This document shows positions 9,400-16,389 of a stretch of DNA of 64,000 bases, in pieces; the first letter of the stretch is position 1, and each line of letters begins with the position of its first letter. Source of the stretch: Phaeospirillum sp. (lineage in GTDB: Bacteria > Pseudomonadota > Alphaproteobacteria > Rhodospirillales > Magnetospirillaceae). The stretch is from positions 458,001 to 522,000 of the forward strand of contig JAUSFB010000032.1 in NCBI GenBank assembly GCA_030651575.1, given 5' to 3'. Under the pieces are notes generated by a model that worked only from the letters and a program-made list of their open reading frames with translations, was not told the origin of the DNA and did not search any database. Made by a program: the position numbers and the translations under genes.

Positions 9400-11079
9400 G
9401 TGGTGAATTCCAAGTGGGCTCATACTTCCAAATGGTGGATTGTTGCGCTACTGGCCTTCTCGAACATTTTTGTCATTGCACTTGTTTGGCTATTTATTGA
9501 CTCAAGCTATCGCCAATATCAAGATCGGGCCGAAGTTAGCTCCCGCAATACGACCCGCCTTGTTTCGCAAAGTATCGCCGGCGATATCAATCATATCGAT
9601 CTGACCCTGCGCAGCGCGGTCGATGAAATGGTGCGCTTGCGGAGCGCGGGGGCAAGGATTGACTCCCGGGAACTGGATGGGTTTCTAACCCGCCTTCAAT
9701 CACGCCTACAGATGGCCGACAGCCTGCGCACCTCCGACGACGGCGGCAATGTGACTGCGGGCTCCGGTGGAGTGCCGGCGGGTGTCTCCGTCGCCGATCG
9801 TGACTATTTCATCCGGCTGCGTGACGATCCGGACGCGGGATTGGTGATTTCTCAGCCGATCATGGGACGTCTCAGCAAGAAATGGGTGCTGATCTTCGCC
9901 CGCAGATTCAATCTGCCCGATGGCGGGTTCGGCGGCATGGTCTTTGCTCCAGTGCCCATCGAATGGTTCGAGCAGAAATTCAACAACCTGGAAGTCGGCC
10001 CCGGCGGCACCGTGGTCATGCGTGGCGACGCCAGTCGTGGATTCGATCTGCTGGCCCGTTTTCCCCATGCGGGCTATGTCGGCCAGACCAAGGTCTCGGA
10101 GACGTTTCGCACTCGAATTACCGCCAATCCCGATGGCGGCACCTATCAGGCCTTGGCCGGGGCTGACAACATCCGCCGGACATTTTCCTATCGCCCCATC
10201 GCCAATTTCCCCCTGATCACCCTGGTCGGACTGGCAACCGACGACTATCTCGGCGAGTGGAGGCGCGAAGGCTCCAAGATTGTTGTCCTGGCGGTCGTAT
10301 TCATCATCATCACCACTCTCGGCGGGGTTGCCATGCTGAGAACCTGGCGCGCATTGGAGCGACGGACCGAGGAACTGGCGCGATCCAACGCGGATCTGGA
10401 GCAATTCGCCTACGTTGCCTCCCACGACCTTCAAACGCCCTTGCGCAATATCAGCGGTTACGCGCAGTTGCTGGCCCGACGCTACAAGGGGCGGCTGGAC
10501 AACGATGCGGATGAATTCATCGACTACATCGTCGGCGGGGCAAAGCACATGTCCACGATGATTCCCGACCTGTTGAACTATGCCCGCGTTTCAACATCTT
10601 CGCCCGACCTGGTTCCGGTCGATCTCGGAAAGATCGTCGAATCCATCCTCGGCAATCTTGGCGCTGCGGCCGAAGCCGCCGGAGGTCGGGTCCAATATGG
10701 GAAACTCCCCGTCGTTCTCGCCGAGCCCCGACAGGCCGAAAGCCTGTTTCAGAACCTGATTGAAAACGCCCTGATCTACCATCACCCGGGCCGTCCCCCG
10801 AATATCGAGATTTCCGCGGAGCCTGGACCCAAGGGATTTTGGCGCATTGCCGTCCGCGATGATGGAATCGGCATCGATCCAGAGTATTTTGAAAAGGTTT
10901 TCATCATCTTCCAACGGCTGGAGCCGAATAAATTTCCCAATGGGACCGGGATCGGTCTGGCCCTGTGCCGTCGGATCGTCCATCGCTTCGGCGGAACGAT
11001 CTGGGTGGAATCTCAGCCGGAAAATGGCACAACCTTCCTCTTTACCCTCCAAGACGGCTCGAGCGCCGCCCATACCTGA
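9400..11079 (+). CDS. Cache-domain sensor histidine kinase
   Basis: 559 residues. Membrane helices near 14-32 and 293-312 bracket a periplasmic double-Cache sensor containing D-R-D-Y-F and G-R-L-S-K-K-W. There is no HAMP; a short coil leads to the HisKA domain with H342 in ASHDLQTPLR, then HATPase_c with the N box (NLIENALIYH), DDGIGID and GTGIGLALCRRIV. This is the bacteriophytochrome-like kinase group. No response regulator is adjacent; the nearest single-domain receiver is at 56329. The start is GTG (9400, or the next codon) after GAGAGGGCG. The sensor region is a clear relative of that in the diguanylate cyclase at 3452-5305. Confidence 0.92.
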   Translation: MVNSKWAHTSKWWIVALLAFSNIFVIALVWLFIDSSYRQYQDRAEVSSRNTTRLVSQSIAGDINHIDLTLRSAVDEMVRLRSAGARIDSRELDGFLTRLQSRLQMADSLRTSDDGGNVTAGSGGVPAGVSVADRDYFIRLRDDPDAGLVISQPIMGRLSKKWVLIFARRFNLPDGGFGGMVFAPVPIEWFEQKFNNLEVGPGGTVVMRGDASRGFDLLARFPHAGYVGQTKVSETFRTRITANPDGGTYQALAGADNIRRTFSYRPIANFPLITLVGLATDDYLGEWRREGSKIVVLAVVFIIITTLGGVAMLRTWRALERRTEELARSNADLEQFAYVASHDLQTPLRNISGYAQLLARRYKGRLDNDADEFIDYIVGGAKHMSTMIPDLLNYARVSTSSPDLVPVDLGKIVESILGNLGAAAEAAGGRVQYGKLPVVLAEPRQAESLFQNLIENALIYHHPGRPPNIEISAEPGPKGFWRIAVRDDGIGIDPEYFEKVFIIFQRLEPNKFPNGTGIGLALCRRIVHRFGGTIWVESQPENGTTFLFTLQDGSSAAHT

Positions 11080-11105
11080 GTCGGAGAACGTCTCTCGGGG
11101 ATGCC

Positions 11106-11342
11106 CTAGGGGCGCTCGCCAAGCCGGGCACGGGCGGCTTCCCACTCCTTGTGCATCATCTTGGCGCCGCGCGTATTATGATTGCGCAAGTGTTCGTGAT
11201 AGCGACGATGGTAATATCCATTGCACCCGACCATTTTCGCCGCACGGTCCCAGGCGATGCGTAAGCACTCGATTTTGAGGCGACAGGTCTCGCTACAATA
11301 ATCATGACCGATTGCCGGGCTGCCGCAAATTTTGCAGGTCAC
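11106..11342 (-). CDS. Small Cys-rich hypothetical protein (zinc-ribbon-like)
   Basis: 78 residues from a GTG at 11342, with GGAGAG six bases upstream, which supports a real start. The N-terminus has C-x2-C (CKICG) followed by C-x3-C (CSETC), a treble-clef or zinc-ribbon-like pattern. The rest is basic and His/Arg rich (YYHRRYHEHLRNHN). It is convergent with the histidine kinase and lies next to a truncated cysteine synthase gene. The stretch is visibly poorer in GC than its neighbours, which fits acquired DNA. No family is recognised; a small HNH-like or DNA-binding protein of phage origin is one possibility, without further support. Confidence 0.5.
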   Translation of the reverse strand: MTCKICGSPAIGHDYCSETCRLKIECLRIAWDRAAKMVGCNGYYHRRYHEHLRNHNTRGAKMMHKEWEAARARLGERP

Positions 11343-11578
11343 GTCATGCTCTCCAGATTACCGAATCCCGCCGCACGAACGGCGCGGCCGATCACGGCGT
11401 TATTCATTACCCCGCATGTCCTTCATTGACCAGAAGCGACATCGTGGCGCCACGGACCAAAACGTCGGACGATCCAAACAAACGGTGGCGTCTCCTGGGT
11501 ACGAATAGGGACCATGTAAAGAACAAACCACGAGACGCCCCTGTGTGTTTCCAACCCCTTTTGCTCCCACGCCAGAAA

Positions 11579-11620
11579 CCCGAGTCCCGCAAAAAGGCAT
11601 TGATTTCTGCGGGACTCGGG
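11579..11620. repeat. Perfect 13-bp inverted repeat
   Basis: Arms at 11579-11591 and 11608-11620 (CCCGAGTCCCGCA and its exact complement) enclose a 16-base spacer. No T-run follows on either strand, so a simple terminator is unlikely. It lies just upstream of the cysteine synthase remnant and could mark the junction of the rearrangement that removed most of that gene. The stretch 11343-11641 holds no supported gene. Confidence 0.6.
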
Positions 11621-11641
11621 GTATGTTGCGGGAATATAGCA

Positions 11642-11719
11642 AGAGCGATCAAAGCAAAACCGTTCAACTTGAACCTTCTGCGTGAAAGCGGTCTGCCGGT
11701 TCCCGACTGGCTGGGTTGA
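11642..11719 (+). pseudogene. 3' remnant of a second cysteine synthase gene
   Basis: The last 25 codons before the TGA at 11717 read AKPFNLNLLRESGLPVPDWLG. They align without gaps to the C-terminus of the intact CysK at 8266-9288 (KLFNPIFLREKGLPPPYWLE), with about half the positions identical, including F-N, L-R-E, G-L-P, P and W-L. Upstream of 11642 the frame continues but no longer resembles cysteine synthase, and no start with a ribosome site precedes it. The remnant sits 44 bases before the sulfurtransferase gene, so an ancestral cysK-sseA pair probably lost most of cysK by deletion or insertion. Homology is seen directly; the history is inferred. Confidence 0.7.
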
Positions 11720-11763
11720 GCGGCGTCCAGACAAGACCAAGCACACGAGGGGAAACCATCGCC

Positions 11764-12621
11764 ATGACCTACGCCAATCCGGATGCCCTCGTCAGCACCG
11801 AGTGGCTGGCCGACCATCTCAGCGCACCCGATGTGCGCGTCGTGGATGCCAGTTGGTTCGCGCCGGCGCAAAATCGCAACGCGCGCGAGGAATACGATGC
11901 CGAGCACATTCCCGGTGCCGTGTTCTTCGATATCGATGAGATCGCCGATTCCAATACCGTCCTGCCGCACATGCTGCCCCCGGCCGAAAAGTTCTCCAGC
12001 AAGGTCCGCAAGCTGGGCCTGGGCAACGGCAACAAGATCGTGGTCTATGACGGTACCGGCTTTGCCAGCGCCGCCGCGCGGGCTTGGTGGATGTTTCGCA
12101 CCTTCGGCCATCGCGACGTCTCCGTGCTGGATGGCGGCTTCCCCAAATGGCTGCGCGAGGGTCGCCCCGTCGAGGATCTGCCGCCGGTTCCCCGCACCCG
12201 CCACTTTGTCTCTCACTATAACCACCTGCTGGTCCGCGACCTGGATCATGTGCGCGCCAACATCGAAACGGGCCGCGAGATCCTGATCGACGCCCGTGGC
12301 TCCGCCCGCTTCAAGGGCGAGTCTCCCGAGCCGCGCCCGGCGAAGCATCTGGGCCATATCCCCGGCTCGATCAACGTGCCGTTCACCGACATGATCGATG
12401 ACAAGACCCGCTGTATGCTGCCGGCGGATCAGCTGGCGGCGCGCTTTGCCACCGCCGGCATCGAGCCCAAGCGGCCGGTGACCATCACCTGCGGCTCGGG
12501 CGTCACCGCCTGCACCGTCGCCCTGGCGCTGAACCTGCTGGGTCACGAGGATGTCGCGATTTATGACGGCTCGTGGGCGGAATGGGGCAATCGCGACGAC
12601 ACCCCGATCGATCAAGGCTGA
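11764..12621 (+). CDS. sseA: 3-mercaptopyruvate/thiosulfate sulfurtransferase
   Basis: 285 residues, two rhodanese domains. The active-site loop with the persulfide cysteine C243 reads CGSGVTAC, the form typical of mercaptopyruvate sulfurtransferase rather than thiosulfate-specific rhodanese (CRKGVTA). The N-terminal inactive domain keeps the E-E-Y-D-x-x-H-I-P-G-A segment near residue 45. It would transfer sulfane sulfur from 3-mercaptopyruvate to thiols or cyanide in the cytoplasm. I chose the ATG at 11764, preceded by GAGGGG, over an upstream in-frame GTG/ATG region that overlaps the cysteine synthase remnant. Its position after that remnant fits a sulfur/cysteine operon that has been damaged. 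Confidence 0.92.
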   Translation: MTYANPDALVSTEWLADHLSAPDVRVVDASWFAPAQNRNAREEYDAEHIPGAVFFDIDEIADSNTVLPHMLPPAEKFSSKVRKLGLGNGNKIVVYDGTGFASAAARAWWMFRTFGHRDVSVLDGGFPKWLREGRPVEDLPPVPRTRHFVSHYNHLLVRDLDHVRANIETGREILIDARGSARFKGESPEPRPAKHLGHIPGSINVPFTDMIDDKTRCMLPADQLAARFATAGIEPKRPVTITCGSGVTACTVALALNLLGHEDVAIYDGSWAEWGNRDDTPIDQG

Positions 12622-12691
12622 TCCTTCGTTTCCGGCCCACTGGCTTGAACCGACGCCGAGTTCGGCCGCATCCATCGTTACGAAAGAAATG

Positions 12692-12716
12692 CATGGGCGT
12701 ATTGATGCCGCCCATG
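12692..12716. promoter_or_regulatory. 8-bp hairpin upstream of the small membrane peptide
   Basis: CATGGGCG at 12692-12699 pairs exactly with 12709-12716 around a nine-base loop. It lies 71 bases after the sulfurtransferase stop and 46 before the 37-residue reading frame. There is no T-run, so it may be a 5' leader structure or a weak end of the upstream transcript. Confidence 0.35.
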
Positions 12717-12762
12717 ATGTCATCCATATTAAAGTCAGGAGATATGCGAAGGAGAGCATTCC

Positions 12763-12876
12763 ATGCGAAACCGTAAAACAAGGGTTCGGGTCGCTGCGCA
12801 GGATAACAGCTCCCTTATCATCATGGCGGCGGCGGCTTTGGTGGTGCTCGCCACCTTGGCAAGCGTCCTGGCCTAG
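12763..12876 (+). CDS. 37-residue single-span membrane peptide
   Basis: A very short frame, ATG at 12763 to TAG at 12874. A strong ribosome site (GAAGGAGAG) lies seven bases upstream. The peptide has a basic N-terminus with five Arg/Lys in the first nine residues, a short polar linker (AAQDNSS), then a helix of about 18 uninterrupted hydrophobic residues (LIIMAAAALVVLATLASV). This predicts an inner-membrane single-span peptide with its N-terminus in the cytoplasm by the positive-inside rule. No family is recognised. Small membrane peptides of this type often tune a transporter or kinase; nothing nearby identifies a partner. Confidence 0.6.
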   Translation: MRNRKTRVRVAAQDNSSLIIMAAAALVVLATLASVLA

Positions 12877-13009
12877 GCATTCAGGCGGATAGGACGGAAT
12901 CCAGTTGGGAGCGGCGGCGACTTAGGCCCAGAGCGGCTATCAATACGGTTATATTGCATCGCAACATAGCGCTTGCATTCAGGCCGGATTGGTTTATGGT
13001 GACATGATG

Positions 13010-13023
13010 TTGCAGTGCAGCAA
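13010..13023. promoter_or_regulatory. Possible PhaR-type operator upstream of the phasin
   Basis: TTGCAGTGCAGCAA is nearly palindromic and lies 39 bases before the phasin start. PhaR repressors of alphaproteobacteria bind TGC/GCA-rich repeats in phasin promoters, and further TTGCA elements occur at 12954-12980. The match is by eye and the spacing to a promoter is not established. Confidence 0.35.
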
Positions 13024-13062
13024 TCACTGCGGTTCAACCACTCGCCATAAGGAAGTCCCGTC

Positions 13063-13410
13063 ATGACCACCGCCACCGTTGACCAGATCACCGCCGCCAC
13101 CAAAGCCAATGTCGACGCCCTGACCAAGGGTGGCAACGCCGCCATCGCCGGTTTCCAGGAGCTGGCCAAGGCCTATCAGGCGCTGGCGACCAAGAATGCC
13201 GAGAAGCTGACCGCTTCGATCCAGGCCCTGACCGCCGTCAAGAGCCCGGCCGAGTTCGTCGAGTTGCAGCAAAAGCTGATCAAGGAAGGCGTCGACGCCG
13301 CCGTCAGCGACAGCCGCAACATCGCCGACCTGACCACCGCCGTGTTCACCGCCGCCTTCGAGCCGGTGAAGCAGCAGGTCGAAGCCGTGCAGAAGTCCGT
13401 GAAGAAGTAA
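13063..13410 (+). CDS. Phasin family protein
   Basis: 115 residues, almost entirely alpha-helical and Ala/Lys/Glu-rich, with no Cys or Trp. It has the features of the short alphaproteobacterial phasin_2 family: a core with GFQELAKAYQALATKNAEKL near residue 30 and a later V-K-S-P-A-E-F-V-E-L-Q motif near residue 64, both typical of granule-coating phasins. It would bind the surface of polyhydroxybutyrate granules and limit their coalescence. It stands alone, with an AAGGA ribosome site and its own strong terminator at 13439, as expected for an abundant structural protein. An acetoacetyl-CoA reductase-like gene at 50188 may belong to the same pathway. Confidence 0.88.
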   Translation: MTTATVDQITAATKANVDALTKGGNAAIAGFQELAKAYQALATKNAEKLTASIQALTAVKSPAEFVELQQKLIKEGVDAAVSDSRNIADLTTAVFTAAFEPVKQQVEAVQKSVKK

Positions 13411-13438
13411 GCTGCCCATTCGGCAACGCTGCTATAAA

Positions 13439-13469
13439 GCCGCACTCCGTCAAGGGAGTGCGGCTTTTT
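13439..13469 (+). terminator. Rho-independent terminator of the phasin gene
   Basis: A perfect 10-bp stem (GCCGCACTCC, 13439-13448, with 13455-13464) and a six-base loop are followed by TTTTT at 13465-13469. Confidence 0.92.
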
Positions 13470-13500
13470 CAGTATCGAAGGGTCGGCCAAGGGCGCCGGA

Positions 13501-14340
13501 TCAAGTATCGAGACAGAGCAGAAACAGCTGGTGCTGGCTGCAAATCTTCAGCTTGGCGTAGGCGCGTTTGCGATAGGTGGCCACCGAGTTGGGGGTGACC
13601 CCAAGATCCAGGGCGATAGCCTCGGTGGTGTAGCCGGTGACGATGCGGCTGCACACCTCCAATTCGCGCAGGGTCAGCGAAGGAGCCCGACGGGCAAGGA
13701 TCGTCGCCACCGCATCCGGTCGACATTTCGCCTTGGCCGGCGGCGCGCGCAACTCCAGATGTCGAAGGATGCATTGCGAGGTGGTCTCGGCCAACCGGGC
13801 CAGATTTTCGATCTCCCGCACCGAGAATGCCTCGGCCCCGGCGGAAAAATAGTAATTCTGATAAATGGCGTGCGTCTGGGCCTGATCGAGGATAGAGAGC
13901 TTGCCCTCCAACTGGGCGTCGTCGAAAAAGCAGCGCCGATACCAGTCATCCTCGATCTGACCACGCCGCATCACGCCAAGGCACAGCCCATGCCGCCCGG
14001 AACGCTGGAGGCGGCCCAGGGTCGGGTCACGCTGGTACAGCTTTTCCGCCACATACTGGCCGACCAGGGACGAAGCCATATGAGGATGCGCCCGATGCCA
14101 GGAAAACAGTGATCGGGTCCGGTCGCCCTCCAGCGACACCACGTTGATCTGATCGAATCTGGCGGCGGCTCCCAGCAGTCCGATCAGGTGCACCTCGAAG
14201 CCGTCCTGGCCGATGGAACCGACCACGCCCGCCAATCGCCGGCTCAACTCACCGTCGCCGGTCCGCGCCGCGATCTCGCTGTAATCCTGCCAGACCGGCA
14301 AGACTCCTGGGACTTGCCGGCCGATGGGCGGCGCTTCCAT
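13501..14340 (-). CDS. LuxR-family transcriptional regulator
   Basis: 279 residues. The C-terminal 60 residues form a GerE-type helix-turn-helix: L-T-L-R-E-L-E-V-C near residue 220, then A-L-D-L-G-V-T-P-N-S-V-A-T-Y-R-K-R-A-Y-A-K-L. The N-terminal 200 residues have no recognised receiver domain or acyl-homoserine lactone pocket signature; a GAF-like sensor region is possible. The start is the ATG at 14340, with GGGGAGG seven bases upstream; the longer frame to 14634 would run through the promoter region and the divergent tetR gene and is rejected. It is divergent from the TetR regulator across a 193-base region with inverted repeats, so cross-control is plausible. The target is unknown. Confidence 0.85.
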   Translation of the reverse strand: MEAPPIGRQVPGVLPVWQDYSEIAARTGDGELSRRLAGVVGSIGQDGFEVHLIGLLGAAARFDQINVVSLEGDRTRSLFSWHRAHPHMASSLVGQYVAEKLYQRDPTLGRLQRSGRHGLCLGVMRRGQIEDDWYRRCFFDDAQLEGKLSILDQAQTHAIYQNYYFSAGAEAFSVREIENLARLAETTSQCILRHLELRAPPAKAKCRPDAVATILARRAPSLTLRELEVCSRIVTGYTTEAIALDLGVTPNSVATYRKRAYAKLKICSQHQLFLLCLDT

Positions 14341-14409
14341 TGCACGATCCTCCCCAACGAGCGGGCCTTGTCCGCCCCATTCAGGTAAAGACCCTAACAT
14401 GGGCGCGGC

Positions 14410-14462
14410 TTTTCGGCCAAGCCGAAAGTTACCAGCCAGTAACATCATTACCTTTGGGTAAC
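14410..14462. promoter_or_regulatory. Cluster of inverted repeats between divergent luxR and tetR genes
   Basis: Three imperfect palindromes lie side by side. TTTTCGGC/GCCGAAAG spans 14410-14428. GTTAC-N6-GTAAC spans 14428-14443. TTACC-TTT-GGGTAA lies within 14447-14462. The last two share a GTTAC/GTAAC half-site and are about 19 bases apart centre to centre, which suits two TetR dimers side by side on the DNA. They end 71 bases before the TetR start. Autorepression by the TetR protein is the simplest reading. Confidence 0.55.
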
Positions 14463-14533
14463 TAAACTCTTGCCCAAGGCAAGGGACAGGGCTAGCTTTC
14501 CTCATGAAATTCAAGGATCGAGGAGTGGCGGCA

Positions 14534-15175
14534 ATGGCGATCCCGAAGAAGGGCAACACGGCGTTTCCCGACCGCGCCGCCCAGCGGGAACTGAAGCTTG
14601 AGGCCCTGCACGAATGCGCCGCCAGCGCCTTCAACGAAAGGGGATTTCACGGAACCTCGCTGGACGACATCGCCGCCGCGCTGGGCATCTCGAAGCCGGC
14701 GCTTTACCGCTACGTCCCCAACAAGCAGGCCCTGCTGTACCGGCTGCACGGCATTTCGCTGGATGCGGCCGAGGCGGCGGTGACCGAGGGGGAAGCCAGC
14801 CCGGCGGATGGAATCGAGCGCCTGCGCATCGCCCTTTGCCAATACATCCGCTCGCTGACCGCGTCGTCCAGCGCGTGCCTGGTGCTGATGGAGGAAGGCG
14901 CCATGACCGGCGCCGCCGCCGCCGACATCCTGGCGCGCCGCCGTGCCTTCGAGGCCCGCTTCCGCAAATTGGTGAGCGATGGAATCGCCGATGGCTCCAT
15001 CACCCCATGCGACCCGAAACTGGCCGTGTTCAGCGTCCTTGGGGCGGGAAACTGGGTGTCTCGCTGGTACAGACCGGGAGGGGCGCGGTCCGGCGGCGAC
15101 ATCGCCCGCGCCATGAGCCAGCAACTGGTTCGCGGCCTTGCCGTCGACCCGTCCCGCTACCGGCTGGAAGGGTAA
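14534..15175 (+). CDS. TetR-family transcriptional regulator
   Basis: 213 residues. The N-terminal helix-turn-helix is intact: an R-E-L-K-L-E-A-L helix, then F-N-E-R-G-F-H-G-T-S-L-D-D-I-A-A-A-L-G and I-S-K-P-A-L-Y-R-Y-V-P-N-K. The ligand domain resembles the TetR_C regulators of fatty-acyl or aryl-CoA metabolism. I prefer the ATG at 14534, with AGGAG eight bases before it, to the ATG at 14504, which lacks a site. It is convergent with the binding-protein gene that ends the pad operon, and control of that operon by an aryl-CoA ligand is a reasonable but unproven guess. Two inverted repeats in the upstream region may be its operators. Confidence 0.88.
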   Translation: MAIPKKGNTAFPDRAAQRELKLEALHECAASAFNERGFHGTSLDDIAAALGISKPALYRYVPNKQALLYRLHGISLDAAEAAVTEGEASPADGIERLRIALCQYIRSLTASSSACLVLMEEGAMTGAAAADILARRRAFEARFRKLVSDGIADGSITPCDPKLAVFSVLGAGNWVSRWYRPGGARSGGDIARAMSQQLVRGLAVDPSRYRLEG

Positions 15176-15178
15176 AGG

Positions 15179-15202
15179 CCGCGCTTCCCGAAGGAAGCGC
15201 GG
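15179..15202. terminator. Hairpin between convergent tetR and binding-protein genes
   Basis: A perfect 10-bp stem (CCGCGCTTCC, 15179-15188, with 15193-15202) has a CGAA tetraloop. The minus strand continues with CCTTTAC, the plus strand with ATTGCATT, so the T-run is weak in both directions. It probably serves both converging transcripts. Confidence 0.7.
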
Positions 15203-15209
15203 ATTGCAT

Positions 15210-16364
15210 TCAGTCCACCAGGGACCAATTGCCGCCCTTGACCTCGACGATATGAAAAGCCCGCAGCGACAGCCCCAGGTGATCCGCCGGCGTCATGGAG
15301 ACGATGCCGCCGGTCCCCACATAGCCGGAGGTCTTCTCGATCTCGTCCCTGACCTTGGCCTTGTTGGTGGAGCCCGCCCGATTGACCGCCGCCAGGGCGA
15401 TTTGCAAGGCGTCATAGGCATGACCGGCAAAAGTTGACGGTTCCGCGCCGTGCTTGACCTGATAGCCCTTGGTGAACAGGCTCACCACCGGCTTTTGCGG
15501 ATCGGTCGCCGCCAGTTGATCGGGCACCACCAGCCCGCTGGCGGGCAGCCGGACGCCTTCCGCCGAGTCTCCGGCCAGACGGATGAAGTCCTTGGAGGCG
15601 ACGCCGTGGGACTGGTAAAGCGGCGCGGTCATGCCAATCTGACGGTAGTTCTTGGTGACGATGGCCGGGCCTTGGCCAAAACCGAAGTTGAAGACCGCCT
15701 GAACGCCGGGCGTGTTCTTGATCTTGGTAAGCTGGGCGGTCACGTCCGGATCCTTGGAGGAATAGACCTCGTCGGCCACGATCTCGACACCACTATCCTT
15801 GGCGACCTTCAGGGTCTCGTCATGGCCGGACTTGCCGAATCCGGCATCCTCGGAAATGATCGCCGCCTTGGTCAGCCCCCGGTTTTTCATGTCGGCCAGG
15901 ACCTTCTCGGCCGCCATGCGGTCGTTATGGGAGACCTTGAACACCCACTTCTTGACGGGATCGACCACCACGACCGCCCCGGCCAGGGAAATGAACGGCA
16001 CCTCGCCCCGCTCGATCAGCGGAACCATGGCCATGGTAGTGGCGGTGGTGGTGCCGCCAATCAGCAAATCGACATTATCATTTTGAATCAGTCTTTTGAC
16101 GTTCCCGACCGCCTTGTCGGCAAGGCCTCCGTCGTCATAGACCACCAGTTCGATCTTGCGCCCCAGCAGGCCGCCTTCCTTGTTGATCTGCTCCACATAC
16201 ATTTCGAGAACCTTCTTCTCGGGCTCGCCGAGAAAGGAGGCCGGACCGGTAAACGATAACGGCGCGCCGATCTTGATGGTTTCGGCCGCCTGGGACGCCG
16301 AGGCCGCAGCCAACGCCCCCAACCCGATCAGCGCCCCGTAAACCGTCCTTTTGCCAATGACCAT
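15210..16364 (-). CDS. Branched-chain amino acid/aromatic acid ABC transporter substrate-binding protein
   Basis: 384 residues. A Sec signal peptide spans residues 1-27 (basic start, GALIGLGALAAASASQA, cleavage before AETIKIG). The mature protein is a LivJ/LivK-type type I periplasmic binding protein with I-G-A-P-L-S-F-T-G at its start and the R-K-I-E-L-V-V-Y-D-D segment. Such proteins bind branched-chain amino acids, amides or aromatic acids. It follows padJ at 25 bases on the same strand, so phenylacetate or another aromatic acid is a likely ligand (inference from context). No permease or ATPase gene follows; the convergent terminator ends the operon, so it must use components encoded elsewhere. 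Ribosome site GGGGAGGA. Confidence 0.88.
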   Translation of the reverse strand: MVIGKRTVYGALIGLGALAAASASQAAETIKIGAPLSFTGPASFLGEPEKKVLEMYVEQINKEGGLLGRKIELVVYDDGGLADKAVGNVKRLIQNDNVDLLIGGTTTATTMAMVPLIERGEVPFISLAGAVVVVDPVKKWVFKVSHNDRMAAEKVLADMKNRGLTKAAIISEDAGFGKSGHDETLKVAKDSGVEIVADEVYSSKDPDVTAQLTKIKNTPGVQAVFNFGFGQGPAIVTKNYRQIGMTAPLYQSHGVASKDFIRLAGDSAEGVRLPASGLVVPDQLAATDPQKPVVSLFTKGYQVKHGAEPSTFAGHAYDALQIALAAVNRAGSTNKAKVRDEIEKTSGYVGTGGIVSMTPADHLGLSLRAFHIVEVKGGNWSLVD

Positions 16365-16389
16365 GACGTAGTCCTCCCCATTCCTGTTT

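Noticed and set aside
11400-11642. An 80-codon minus-strand ORF over the rearranged region
   Set aside because: No ribosome site and no family; it spans the inverted repeat and the gene scar.
13501-14634. A longer LuxR protein starting at 14634
   Set aside because: It would cross the inverted repeats and enter the tetR gene; the ATG at 14340 has a strong ribosome site.
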